Below, one piece after another: positions 1 to 7,698 of a stretch of 64,000 nt of DNA. The stretch's first letter is position 1, and the number at the start of each line of letters is the position of its first letter. A program made the position numbers and the translations under genes. This stretch comes from Chitinophaga oryzae (GTDB lineage: Bacteria; Bacteroidota; Bacteroidia; Chitinophagales; Chitinophagaceae): NCBI RefSeq assembly GCF_012516375.2, contig NZ_CP051204.2, forward strand, positions 6,200,001 through 6,264,000, read 5' to 3'. The notes beneath the pieces are model-generated. The model saw only the letters and a program-made list of their open reading frames with translations, made no database searches and had not been told where the DNA came from.

Positions 1-765
1 CAGGTAATCTTTGAAAATGGCGGAGTTGGGCTGGTGGCCGATGGCCACGAAGAAAGCGCTAACCGGAACGTCTTTTGTTTCGCCGGTTTGGTTATTGCGT
101 ACTCTTACAGCTTCTACTTTTTTGTCGCCCAGTACTTCTTCTGTTTCGGTGTTCCAGTATACGATGATATTGGAGGTTTTCAGTACGCGGTCCTGCATTA
201 CTTTAGAGGCGCGCATTTCGTGTTTACGCACGAGCATGTGTACGGTGGTGCACATTTTAGAGAGGTAAAGCGCCTCTTCGGCGGCGGTGTCACCGGCGCC
301 AACGATGGCCACTTCTTTACCGCGGAAGAAGAAACCGTCGCATACTGCGCAGGCAGAAACGCCGCTGCCGTTGAGCCGTTGTTCGGACGGGAGTCCCAGC
401 CATTTGGCGGAGGCTCCGGTAGCGATGATAATGGCGTCGGCGGTGATTTCTTTTTCTTCGTCGATGGTCACTTTATAGGGTTGTTTGCTGAAGTCCACGG
501 CTGTAGCCATGCCATAGCGGATATCAGCGCCCATACGGGTAGCCTGTTTTTCAAAGTCCACCATCATTTCCGGGCCCTGGATACCTTCCGGGTAGCCGGG
601 ATAGTTTTCCACTTCCGTGGTGATGGTGAGCTGGCCACCGGGTTGAATACCCTGGTACAATACTGGTTTAAGGTTGGCTCTTGAGGCATATATTGCAGCG
701 GTGTAGCCGGCGGGGCCGGATCCGATGATCAACAGATGCACATGTTCTTGTTGTTTGTTTTCCAT
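1..765 (-). CDS. trxB: Thioredoxin-disulfide reductase, C-terminus cut by window edge
   Basis: This is a flavoprotein that moves electrons from NADPH to thioredoxin in the cytoplasm. Translation from the ATG at 763-765 begins MENKQQEHVHLLIIGSGPAG, which holds the FAD-binding GxGxxG. The redox motif CAVC lies near residue 140, followed by FFFRGKEVAIVGAGDTA, the NADPH-binding Rossmann motif. About 255 of the usual 310-320 residues are present and the rest lies beyond base 1. The DUF4249 lipoprotein gene lies upstream on the same strand with a 21-base gap, so read-through is possible, but the two functions do not suggest a shared role. Confidence 0.95.
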   Translation of the reverse strand, partial: MENKQQEHVHLLIIGSGPAGYTAAIYASRANLKPVLYQGIQPGGQLTITTEVENYPGYPEGIQGPEMMVDFEKQATRMGADIRYGMATAVDFSKQPYKVTIDEEKEITADAIIIATGASAKWLGLPSEQRLNGSGVSACAVCDGFFFRGKEVAIVGAGDTAAEEALYLSKMCTTVHMLVRKHEMRASKVMQDRVLKTSNIIVYWNTETEEVLGDKKVEAVRVRNNQTGETKDVPVSAFFVAIGHQPNSAIFKDYL

Positions 766-786
766 ACTTTGATTGCTCTATATAAA

Positions 787-1671
787 TTATTTCCTGATAA
801 TAACTGTTTTATAGGTGACGGCGTAACCGCCCCAGTAACCGACTGCGCCGGGCACATTTCCCAGTATTTTGGTGGGAGATGCAAACGGATTGCCGGTGCT
901 GTTATAGGCGAAGTCAAGTGCGCGCCAGAAGCTGAAGGTGGCTTTATCGATGTTACAGAATTTCACCGTTACCGTATCGCCTCTTTTGAAAAAGCCGTAT
1001 GTCTCCGGATTTTCGCGTTTGCTTTTGTCGACGCCGGCGTCGAGAGGAATTTCAAATGTTGTGCCGTTCACCACCTGATCATCCATGGTAGAGTTCATGC
1101 CGGGCAGGAAGGCGCCGCTGTTGGTGCGGGTGAAGTACCGGGCATAATTGCCGGAGGCCGCAGCATCGGTGATCCTGGCCCATAAGCGGGCGTTGGAGGT
1201 ATCGTTTTCCTGCCTTACCCGTTGCCACCAGATGGTATCCAGGTGGAAACCCTGCAGGGGTATTGTTGTCACTGCCTCATATGACTTATTGTCAGCAGTG
1301 ATTTTCAGGGTATACCGTCCGCCGTTTTTCCCTCTGAAAGCGGCGGAAGGCCTGGAAGTATCGGGGACGTAGGCGAAAACGGGGCCCAGTCCGGGTATTT
1401 CCACGATCCTTTCTTTGAGTGTCATGGTACGGACGCTGTCCGAGACGGTCACCACGGCGTTATGCACAAAAGAAGCCAGTAAGGTGGCGGGATCTATCCG
1501 GGAAAAGTAGCCGAGGCTGCGGGTGAGCACTACCTGCGGGTACCGGTTGGTTTCAAATTTACCTTCCACTACGAGCGACGGTTCCTGTTGTTGCAGGTTG
1601 ACGCTGATATCTTTCTCGCAGGCGGAGAGGAATGCAACGGCAGCCGCTATGATCATCAGGAAGTTGCGCAT
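787..1671 (-). CDS. DUF4249 family lipoprotein
   Basis: Predicted outer-envelope lipoprotein of the DUF4249 family, which in Bacteroidota often accompanies TonB-dependent receptors; its function is unknown. The start MRNFLMIIAAAVAFLSACEK gives a clean signal peptide with lipobox LSAC. An in-frame ATG further upstream (1714-1716) lies inside a perfect terminator hairpin (1701-1740) and is rejected. After the lipid cysteine comes the family-typical ...SLVVEGKFETN, then Ig-like beta-rich sequence. There is no SusC/D gene next to it, which is unusual for the family. The family call rests on overall pattern and not on a catalytic motif. Confidence 0.75.
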   Translation of the reverse strand: MRNFLMIIAAAVAFLSACEKDISVNLQQQEPSLVVEGKFETNRYPQVVLTRSLGYFSRIDPATLLASFVHNAVVTVSDSVRTMTLKERIVEIPGLGPVFAYVPDTSRPSAAFRGKNGGRYTLKITADNKSYEAVTTIPLQGFHLDTIWWQRVRQENDTSNARLWARITDAAASGNYARYFTRTNSGAFLPGMNSTMDDQVVNGTTFEIPLDAGVDKSKRENPETYGFFKRGDTVTVKFCNIDKATFSFWRALDFAYNSTGNPFASPTKILGNVPGAVGYWGGYAVTYKTVIIRK

Positions 1672-1700
1672 GTTTGCAAAAATAAGGGGTGTTATCAATA

Positions 1701-1740
1701 TAAAAACACCGGCCATGTATTTACAAGGCCGGTGTTTTTA
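1701..1740 (-). terminator. Intrinsic terminator downstream of rpoD
   Basis: Perfect 14-bp inverted repeat (TAAAAACACCGGCC and its complement) around a 12-base loop, with a T-run on each strand. It lies between the end of rpoD and the start of the DUF4249 gene. It also rules out the upstream ATG of that gene as the start. Confidence 0.85.
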
Positions 1741-1742
1741 TA

Positions 1743-1836
1743 GATTAAGAGGATTTATATAATGATTTCTTGATTTAGTGATTTTTTGATTTACGCATTT
1801 AAAACCGAAAATCTGAAAATCCGAAAATCGAAAATA
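1743..1836. repeat. Degenerate family-A (GATTT octamer) repeat
   Basis: A run of loosely 8-bp-spaced GATTT units (TTGATTTAGTGATTTTTTGATTTACG) is followed by the opposite-sense ATCTGAAAATCCGAAAATCG. It resembles the arms of the long family-A palindromes at 7526-7698 and 61315-61448 but lacks the GACCGAAGC core hairpin. It abuts the rpoD stop codon. It is probably a decayed or half copy. Confidence 0.5.
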
Positions 1837-2694
1837 TTATCCCAGGTAGGATTTCAGGGCGCCGCTATAGCGTGCTTTCTGGAGCCTTTTGATAGCGCGT
1901 TCCTTGATTTGCCTGATTCTTTCTTTGGTCAGATCATACTTCTGTCCGATTTGTTCGATTGTTGCGCCGTTTTCACCATCCAGACCGAAATAGGCATTCA
2001 CAATTTCCGCTTCGCGGGGGCTCAGGGATTTTAACACCCGGCGTATTTCCTCGCGGAGGGAATCTCTCATCACGTCGTCGTCGGTAATGTCTCCACCTTC
2101 CAGCAGGTCTCCCATGGCTACGTCTTCAGCTTCATGTACTGGTGCGTCCAGTGACATATGGCGGGTGTTGCTCTGGAAAATGTTATTGATTTCCGATTCA
2201 GACATTTCCAGGATTTCTGCGAGTTCCTCGGTAGAAGGCTCACGCTCGTTTTCCTGTTCAAATGCCATGTAAGCTTTGTTTGCTTTATTATAGGTGCCAA
2301 TTTTGTTCTGCGGCAGACGAACAAGACGACCCTGTTCGGCCAACGCCTGCAGGATGGACTGGCGGATCCACCATACTGCATAAGAGATGAATTTGAAACC
2401 TTTCGTTTCATCGAAACGCTGCGCAGCTTTGATCAGGCCTAAATTACCTTCATTGATAAGGTCGCTGAGGCTGAGCCCCTGGTGCTGATACTGCTTGGCA
2501 ACGGAAACCACGAAACGTAAGTTTCCTGTAGTCAATCTTTCAAGAGCCTTCTGATCGCCCATTTTTATGCGCTGCGCCAAAACGGTCTCCTCCTCAGGTG
2601 TTAACAAAGGGATCTTCGAGATTTCCTGCAGGTACTTTTCTACCGCCTGCGAATCACGATTGGTGATCTGGGTGGCAATTTTAAGTTGCCTCAT
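1837..2694 (-). CDS. rpoD: Primary RNA polymerase sigma factor (RpoD/SigA), short Bacteroidota form
   Basis: Housekeeping sigma factor, 285 residues. Region 1.2 covers about residues 14-45. Region 2 (about 55-120) contains NLRFVVSVAKQYQ, the -10 recognition helix DETKGFKFISYAVWWIRQSI, and GRLVRLP. Region 3 covers about 130-205. Region 4 (about 220-280) contains LSPREAEIVNAYFGL and the helix-turn-helix LTKERIRQIKERAIKRLQ. It lacks the long N-terminal region 1.1 and the non-conserved insert of proteobacterial RpoD, as is normal in this phylum. It is transcribed alone from a promoter at 2816-2846 and ends at a strong hairpin. This factor would recognise the TAnnTTTG boxes seen elsewhere in the window. 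Confidence 0.97.
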   Translation of the reverse strand: MRQLKIATQITNRDSQAVEKYLQEISKIPLLTPEEETVLAQRIKMGDQKALERLTTGNLRFVVSVAKQYQHQGLSLSDLINEGNLGLIKAAQRFDETKGFKFISYAVWWIRQSILQALAEQGRLVRLPQNKIGTYNKANKAYMAFEQENEREPSTEELAEILEMSESEINNIFQSNTRHMSLDAPVHEAEDVAMGDLLEGGDITDDDVMRDSLREEIRRVLKSLSPREAEIVNAYFGLDGENGATIEQIGQKYDLTKERIRQIKERAIKRLQKARYSGALKSYLG

Positions 2695-3022
2695 ATGAAA
2701 AATTGTATTGGTTTATAAATAAGAATAACAGCGAAAGAAATATTTTGTTTGAATTTTGAATTTAATTAACTTACAAAATTTCCCGCACCTTATTCGTTTG
2801 TTTTTATTTAGCCTGCAAAGATCGTGCTAACCCACCACTCTACCAAATCCTTCTTTTTTTCGTCTTCGCTATAACAAAGTACAGTTTTATAACGATATTT
2901 TATAGTGCTTTAGTCCTTGTTGCCACACGCTTTATGCAAATTTTAACAATTGATAAATAATCATTATTAAATTAGCATCTTAACTAATTTATTGTCAAAG
3001 TCCTTGCAAATTATTCAATCAT
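2695..3022. other. AT-rich divergent intergenic region rpoD / threonine aldolase
   Basis: This 328-base gap contains the long rpoD leader (about 110 bases) and the rpoD promoter at 2816-2846. The half facing the aldolase is very AT-rich (for example TTAACAATTGATAAATAATC) and has no exact TAnnTTTG box. No open frame with coding character and no RNA gene was recognised. Confidence 0.6.
2816..2846 (-). promoter_or_regulatory. Predicted rpoD promoter (TTG-N20-GATCTTTG)
   Basis: On the minus strand a TTG (complement of 2844-2846) is followed by 20 bases and then GATCTTTG (complement of 2816-2823). That is one mismatch from the Bacteroidota -7 box TAnnTTTG with correct spacing. It lies about 120 bases upstream of the rpoD ATG, implying a long AT-rich leader. 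Confidence 0.55.
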
Positions 3023-4042
3023 ATGATAGACTTTCGCAGCGATACTTTTACACGCCCCGGCCCCGGCATGTTACAGGCCATGTTGCAGGCTGAAACCGGA
3101 GACGACGTTTTTGGCGAAGACCCCAGTGTCAACAAACTGGAAGCCATGATGGCAGACTATTTTGGCAAAGAGGCAGCCCTTTACTGCCCTTCCGGCACAA
3201 TGAGCAACCAGATTGCCATCAAAGTACATACGTTGCCGGGGGATGAAGTGGTTTGCAGCAACCTCGCCCATGTTTATATTTATGAAGGAGGCGGCATCGC
3301 CTTCAACGCCGGCGCCCAGGTACATGCCATCACCGGCGACCGCGGCATGATCACCGCAGCCCAGGTGGAAGCGGCCATCAATCCCGACGATGTGCACAAA
3401 GCCCGCACCAGCCTGGTATGCCTCGAAAACACCTCCAACCGCGGCGGCGGATGCTGCTACGACTGGGATGAAGTGCTCCGTATCCGCCAGGTCTGCGACC
3501 ACCATAAACTCGCCCTCCACCTGGACGGCGCCCGCCTTTTCAATGCCATCGTGGCCACCGGACAGGACCCCCGCAACTACGGACGCACCTTTGACAGCAT
3601 CTCCGTATGCCTCAACAAAGGCATGGGCTGCCCCATGGGCTCGGTACTCCTCGGAAATACCGCCTTCATCCGCGAAGCCCGCCGCGTACGCAAGAAACTG
3701 GGCGGCGGCCTCCGGCAGGCCGGCTATATGGCCGCCACCGGCATCTATGCCATGGAAAACAATATCCAGCGCCTCGAAGAAGACCACCAGCACGCCAAAC
3801 AAATAGCGGCGGCCCTGCTGGAAAAAAGCTTCACCGGCCATATGCTGCCCGTGGAAACCAATATCCTCATCTTCGAAGTCACCGGCGGCGAATGGACACC
3901 CCGGAAGCTGACAGACCACTTCCGCAATGAAGGCATCCTTACCATGGCCATCTCCCCTACACAGGTCAGAATGGTCGTCCACCTGGACATCACTCCCGAG
4001 ATGGTGGCGAAAACCTGCCAGGTGATCGCTGAAACCATGTAA
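3023..4042 (+). CDS. ltaE: Low-specificity L-threonine aldolase
   Basis: PLP enzyme of fold type I that cleaves L-threonine or allo-threonine to glycine and acetaldehyde. It has 339 residues, normal for the family. Visible features are the N-terminus MIDFRSDTFTRP, GDDVFGEDPSVNKLE (residues 27-40), PSGTMSNQ in the cofactor pocket (57-63), LHLDGARLFNA (Asp168 to the pyridine nitrogen, Arg171), and the PLP-binding lysine Lys199 in SVCLNKGMGCPMGS. It is monocistronic and followed by a terminator at 4111-4140. A role in glycine supply or threonine breakdown is inferred from the family. Confidence 0.93.
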   Translation: MIDFRSDTFTRPGPGMLQAMLQAETGDDVFGEDPSVNKLEAMMADYFGKEAALYCPSGTMSNQIAIKVHTLPGDEVVCSNLAHVYIYEGGGIAFNAGAQVHAITGDRGMITAAQVEAAINPDDVHKARTSLVCLENTSNRGGGCCYDWDEVLRIRQVCDHHKLALHLDGARLFNAIVATGQDPRNYGRTFDSISVCLNKGMGCPMGSVLLGNTAFIREARRVRKKLGGGLRQAGYMAATGIYAMENNIQRLEEDHQHAKQIAAALLEKSFTGHMLPVETNILIFEVTGGEWTPRKLTDHFRNEGILTMAISPTQVRMVVHLDITPEMVAKTCQVIAETM

Positions 4043-4110
4043 CCCGGAGGCAACCAGCTGTCCCGGGACCAAAGTCCGGGGCTACCTATATAAAGACGCT
4101 TATCTCCGGC

Positions 4111-4140
4111 AAAAGGTGCATCTGCGGATGCACTTTTTTT
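4111..4140 (+). terminator. Intrinsic terminator after threonine aldolase
   Basis: The hairpin GTGCATC-TGCG-GATGCAC is followed by seven T and preceded by four A. It lies 70 bases beyond the aldolase stop codon. Confidence 0.85.
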
Positions 4141-4282
4141 ATGCACCAAAGCCGCCGCTGCAGCTGCATGGCAGTCAATTGACGGAAGACCGGCGCTCAA
4201 CGGGCCTTCTGTCTTCTTTCCCGGCACTGCGGTCCCGCACTAATATTCTGTCCCATAATTTCCTTCTCTGGTCAATCTCCGT

Positions 4283-4290
4283 TATTTTTG
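4283..4290 (+). promoter_or_regulatory. valS promoter -7 box TATTTTTG
   Basis: Exact match to the Bacteroidota TAnnTTTG element, 12 bases before the ATG at 4303. No clear TTG upstream element was found at the usual distance. Its position excludes a TTG start at 4288, because that codon overlaps the box. Confidence 0.6.
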
Positions 4291-4302
4291 CAGACTTATA
4301 TT

Positions 4303-6957
4303 ATGAATAGCATGGAACTCTCGAAAAATTACCTGCCTGCAACGGTTGAAGAAAAATGGTACCAACACTGGATGGACAAAGGTTATTTCCGCTCTACGCC
4401 GGATAGCCGCCAGCCCTTTACTGTAGTGATCCCCCCGCCTAACGTCACCGGGGTCTTGCATCTTGGCCATACCCTCAATGAAACAGTCCAGGACATACTG
4501 GTGCGCCGCGCCCGTATGAGCGGTTTCAACGCCTGCTGGGTACCCGGTTCCGACCACGCCTCCATCGCAACGGAAGCGAAAGTGGTAGACATGCTGAAAA
4601 GAGAAAAAGGGATCGAAAAATCCCAGCTCTCCCGCGAAGACTTCCTCAAACACGCTTTTGAGTGGAAAGAAAAATATGGTGGCATCATCTACCAGCAGAT
4701 CAAAAAGCTCGGCTGCTCCTGCGACTGGGACAGGGTGACCTTTACCATGGACGACCACTATTATAAAGCGGTGATCAAAGTGTTCGTGGAACTGTACAAC
4801 AAAGGCCTTATCTATCGCGGCGCCCGCATGATCAACTGGGACCCCAAAGCCAAAACAGCTTTGAGCGACGAGGAAGTGGAATATAAAGACATCCAGGGTT
4901 TCCTGTATCATGTGAAATATGCCATCACCGACGCGGAAGGCAAACCTACCGGCGAATTTATCACGATCGCCACCCAACGCCCTGAAACGATCATGGGCGA
5001 TACCGCCATCTGCGTCAACCCTGAAGATGAAAGATATGCACACCTGAAAGGGCATTTTGCCATCGTTCCGCTGGTAAACCGCCCCGTGCCCATCATCTTC
5101 GATACCTACGTGGACAAAGCCTTCGGTACCGGCGCCCTGAAAGTGACGCCTGCACACGATATCAATGACTATAACCTCGGTCTGAAACACAACCTCGAAA
5201 TCATCGACACCCTCAACGATGACGGCACCCTGAGCGCCGCCGCCGTTGTATTTGTAGGGGAAGACCGCTTCGTGGCCCGCAAGAAAACCGTGGCCGCCCT
5301 CGCAGAAGCCGGCCAGCTGGTGAAAGAGGAAGCTTATACCACCCGCCTCGGCTACAGTCAGCGTAACCCGACGACCGTAGTAGAGCCCCGCATCTCCACC
5401 CAGTGGTTCGTGAAAATGGCCGATATCGCCAAACCGGCGCTGGACGCCGTGGTAAACGGCGATGTTAAAATACATCCCGGCGACCGCTTCCTCGCTACCT
5501 ACAAATACTGGATGGAAAATGTAAAGGACTGGTGTATCTCCCGCCAACTGTGGTGGGGACAGCAGATCCCTGCCTGGTATGCTACCGATGGCACTTTTGA
5601 AGTAGCCGCCACCGCGGAGGAAGCCCTAGCCCTGTTTGCAAAGAAAGGCATCACGCTCACCGCGGCCGACCTGAAACAGGATGAAGACTGCCTCGATACC
5701 TGGTTCTCCTCCTGGCTCTGGCCCATGGAAGTGTTCAACGGCATCTCCAGCCCGGACAACGCAGACTATAAATACTACTACCCCGGCTCCGTACTGGTAA
5801 CCGGTCAGGATATCATTTTCTTCTGGGTGGCCCGTATGATCATGGCCGGCCTGGAATTCAACGGACAAAAGCCTTTCAACGACGTGTACTTCACCGGCAT
5901 GGTGAGAGACAAAGAAGGCCGCAAGATGAGTAAGTCCCTCGGCAACTCACCCGACCTGCTGGAACTCATTCACAGCTACGGTGCCGACGCCGTACGTTTC
6001 GGCGTAATGATCAGCTCTCCGGCAGGTAACGACCTGCTGTTCGATACCTCCAGCTGCGATCAGGGCCGTAACTTCAACAATAAAATCTGGAACGCCCTGA
6101 AACTGGTGAAAATGTGGGAACCCCGCCAGGCAGTTGACAATGTGGACGCCTCCGGCCTCTTCCCCATCAGATGGTTCCAGAGCCGCCTGAACGAAGTACA
6201 GGCCCAGGTAGCCGCGCTGCACGCCGATTTCCGCCTGAGCGAAGGTCTGAAAGCTATCTACAGCCTTATCTGGGACGACTTCTGCAGCTGGTACCTGGAA
6301 TGGGTGAAACCAGGTTTTGAACAGCCCATCTCCGCCGCAGTATATACACAAACGGTGTCTTTCTTCGAACAACTGATGCAACTGCTGCACCCCTACCTGC
6401 CGTTCATCACCGAAGAGATCTACCAACAGCTGAAAGTACGCGATGAAACAGATGTGCTGATGATGAAACAATTCACCACTCCTGCCGCACCGGTACACGC
6501 CACCCTCGTTGAAGGCACACTGGCACAGGAAGTCATCACCGGCATCCGCGACGCCCGTACCAAAAACCAGATCAAACCCAAAGACCCGATCGTACTGCAT
6601 ATCGAAACCAAACACGAGAACGCCTTCAAACAAATTGAAGACACCATCGCCAAACAGGTAAACGCCAAAGCGGTACACTACGTACAGGAAGCGGTTCCCG
6701 GCTGTATCACCCTCGTGGTGCAGAAAGATAAATTCTACCTCGGCACCGAAACCGTACTGGACACCACGGCACAGAAAGAATCCCTGCTGAAAGACCTCGA
6801 ATATCAACAGGGCTTCCTGAAGTCCGTGGAAAACAAACTGGCCAACGAACGTTTCGTACAGAACGCCAAACCGGAAATTGTAGAAGCGGAAAGACGCAAA
6901 AAAGCCGACGCCGAAGCAAAAATCCAGGTGATAACGGAAAGTTTGAAATCTTTATAA
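4303..6957 (+). CDS. valS: Valine--tRNA ligase
   Basis: Class I aminoacyl-tRNA synthetase charging tRNA-Val in the cytoplasm; 884 residues from this start. The HIGH signature is PPNVTGVLHLGHTLN (His53-x-x-His56). The editing (CP1) domain follows with TQRPETIMGDTAI and VTPAHDIND. The catalytic KMSKS loop is near residue 541 in GRKMSKSLGNSPDLL. The anticodon-binding helical domain and a C-terminal coiled coil (about 805-884) complete it. The start could also be the ATG at 4312 (MELSKNYL...), nearer the usual family start; both are compatible with the -7 box at 4283-4290. It is monocistronic with its own terminator. Confidence 0.97.
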   Translation: MNSMELSKNYLPATVEEKWYQHWMDKGYFRSTPDSRQPFTVVIPPPNVTGVLHLGHTLNETVQDILVRRARMSGFNACWVPGSDHASIATEAKVVDMLKREKGIEKSQLSREDFLKHAFEWKEKYGGIIYQQIKKLGCSCDWDRVTFTMDDHYYKAVIKVFVELYNKGLIYRGARMINWDPKAKTALSDEEVEYKDIQGFLYHVKYAITDAEGKPTGEFITIATQRPETIMGDTAICVNPEDERYAHLKGHFAIVPLVNRPVPIIFDTYVDKAFGTGALKVTPAHDINDYNLGLKHNLEIIDTLNDDGTLSAAAVVFVGEDRFVARKKTVAALAEAGQLVKEEAYTTRLGYSQRNPTTVVEPRISTQWFVKMADIAKPALDAVVNGDVKIHPGDRFLATYKYWMENVKDWCISRQLWWGQQIPAWYATDGTFEVAATAEEALALFAKKGITLTAADLKQDEDCLDTWFSSWLWPMEVFNGISSPDNADYKYYYPGSVLVTGQDIIFFWVARMIMAGLEFNGQKPFNDVYFTGMVRDKEGRKMSKSLGNSPDLLELIHSYGADAVRFGVMISSPAGNDLLFDTSSCDQGRNFNNKIWNALKLVKMWEPRQAVDNVDASGLFPIRWFQSRLNEVQAQVAALHADFRLSEGLKAIYSLIWDDFCSWYLEWVKPGFEQPISAAVYTQTVSFFEQLMQLLHPYLPFITEEIYQQLKVRDETDVLMMKQFTTPAAPVHATLVEGTLAQEVITGIRDARTKNQIKPKDPIVLHIETKHENAFKQIEDTIAKQVNAKAVHYVQEAVPGCITLVVQKDKFYLGTETVLDTTAQKESLLKDLEYQQGFLKSVENKLANERFVQNAKPEIVEAERRKKADAEAKIQVITESLKSL

Positions 6958-6965
6958 TTTTAGTC

Positions 6966-6998
6966 ATCGCCCGGTCGTTAGTATACCGGGCGATTTTT
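6966..6998 (+). terminator. Intrinsic terminator after valS
   Basis: Stem ATCGCCCGGT pairs with ACCGGGCGAT and is followed by seven T. It begins 9 bases after the valS stop codon. Confidence 0.9.
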
Positions 6999-7015
6999 TT
7001 ATATCCGTCACTATC

Positions 7016-7519
7016 ATGCTGAAACACCTGTCCGCATTCACTTTTCTGCTGTTGATGATCAACACGGCCACTTTTGCCCAATCCGGCAGAAAGCCCGTTC
7101 CTGCCACCAAAGCTTCATCTGCGAACAAAACCGCGCCGGCAAACAACAAACGGCCCGCGAAGCTCCGCAGCAGCTGGGGGCTTTTTCTCAGCGACACCCT
7201 GCCTAAAAGCCAGGTGGTGAAACTGCTGGACTCCGCACTGGTGGTACGCGATGAAAAAAATCACCTCTACCCGGTGCTCTCTTTCGCTTTTACGTACGAA
7301 CAACATCAGCCTTACCTCAACGATACTACCGGTCAACCCGGCATCTATAAAGACTATACGGGAGACAACTTTAAAACGTCCCGCCTCCCGGCCCTCTGGA
7401 GCACACGCCTCAAAGAGAGCCTGCAACAGGGAGATGTATTGTACTTTGACGATATCCTGATTGAATATGTGCCGGACAAACTTTACCGCGCACCCTCGCT
7501 GCGGATCACGGTGAAATGA
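7016..7519 (+). CDS. Secreted protein of unknown function
   Basis: 167 residues starting MLKHLSAFTFLLLMINTATFAQ, a clear Sec signal peptide ending FAQ. A basic Ala/Pro/Lys-rich linker follows (about residues 23-50), then a compact domain (about 55-167) with DTLPKSQVVKLLDSALVVRD and a C-terminal strand-rich GDVLYFDDILIEYVPDK. The last segment vaguely recalls the C-terminal domain of the gliding/T9SS protein GldM, but this is too weak to name it. It has no lipobox. It converges on the envelope protein at 7697-10498 through a long palindrome. No function can be assigned. Confidence 0.75.
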   Translation: MLKHLSAFTFLLLMINTATFAQSGRKPVPATKASSANKTAPANNKRPAKLRSSWGLFLSDTLPKSQVVKLLDSALVVRDEKNHLYPVLSFAFTYEQHQPYLNDTTGQPGIYKDYTGDNFKTSRLPALWSTRLKESLQQGDVLYFDDILIEYVPDKLYRAPSLRITVK

Positions 7520-7525
7520 TTTTGG

Positions 7526-7698
7526 GATTTATGGATTTTGGGATTTACGGATTTTTTGATTTCGGGGACTTTAAGAGCGAATAAATACAGAATAAATAAA
7601 AAGATCGAAGCAATGTTAATCGCTTCGATCTTTTTATTTATCCGCTCTGTGGAAGTCCCCGAAATCAAAAAATCCGTAAATCCCAAAATCCGTAAATC
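7526..7698. repeat. Family-A long palindrome (GATTTNNG octamers), copy A1
   Basis: The outer arms 7526-7569 and 7655-7698 are inverted copies matching at 43 of 44 positions. Each arm is five 8-bp units beginning GATTT, with the variable bases in the same mirror order. Inside are a second inverted repeat (AGAGCG/CGCTCT) and a core stem ATAAAAAGATCGAAGC / GCTTCGATCTTTTTAT. It fills the gap between two convergent genes, the right arm reaching the stop codon of the 7697 gene. It probably acts as a bidirectional terminator, but the structure is far larger than a terminator needs. Confidence 0.9.

Noticed and set aside
4116..4310. 64-codon open frame between threonine aldolase and valS
   Set aside because: It begins inside the aldolase terminator hairpin and runs through the valS -7 box.
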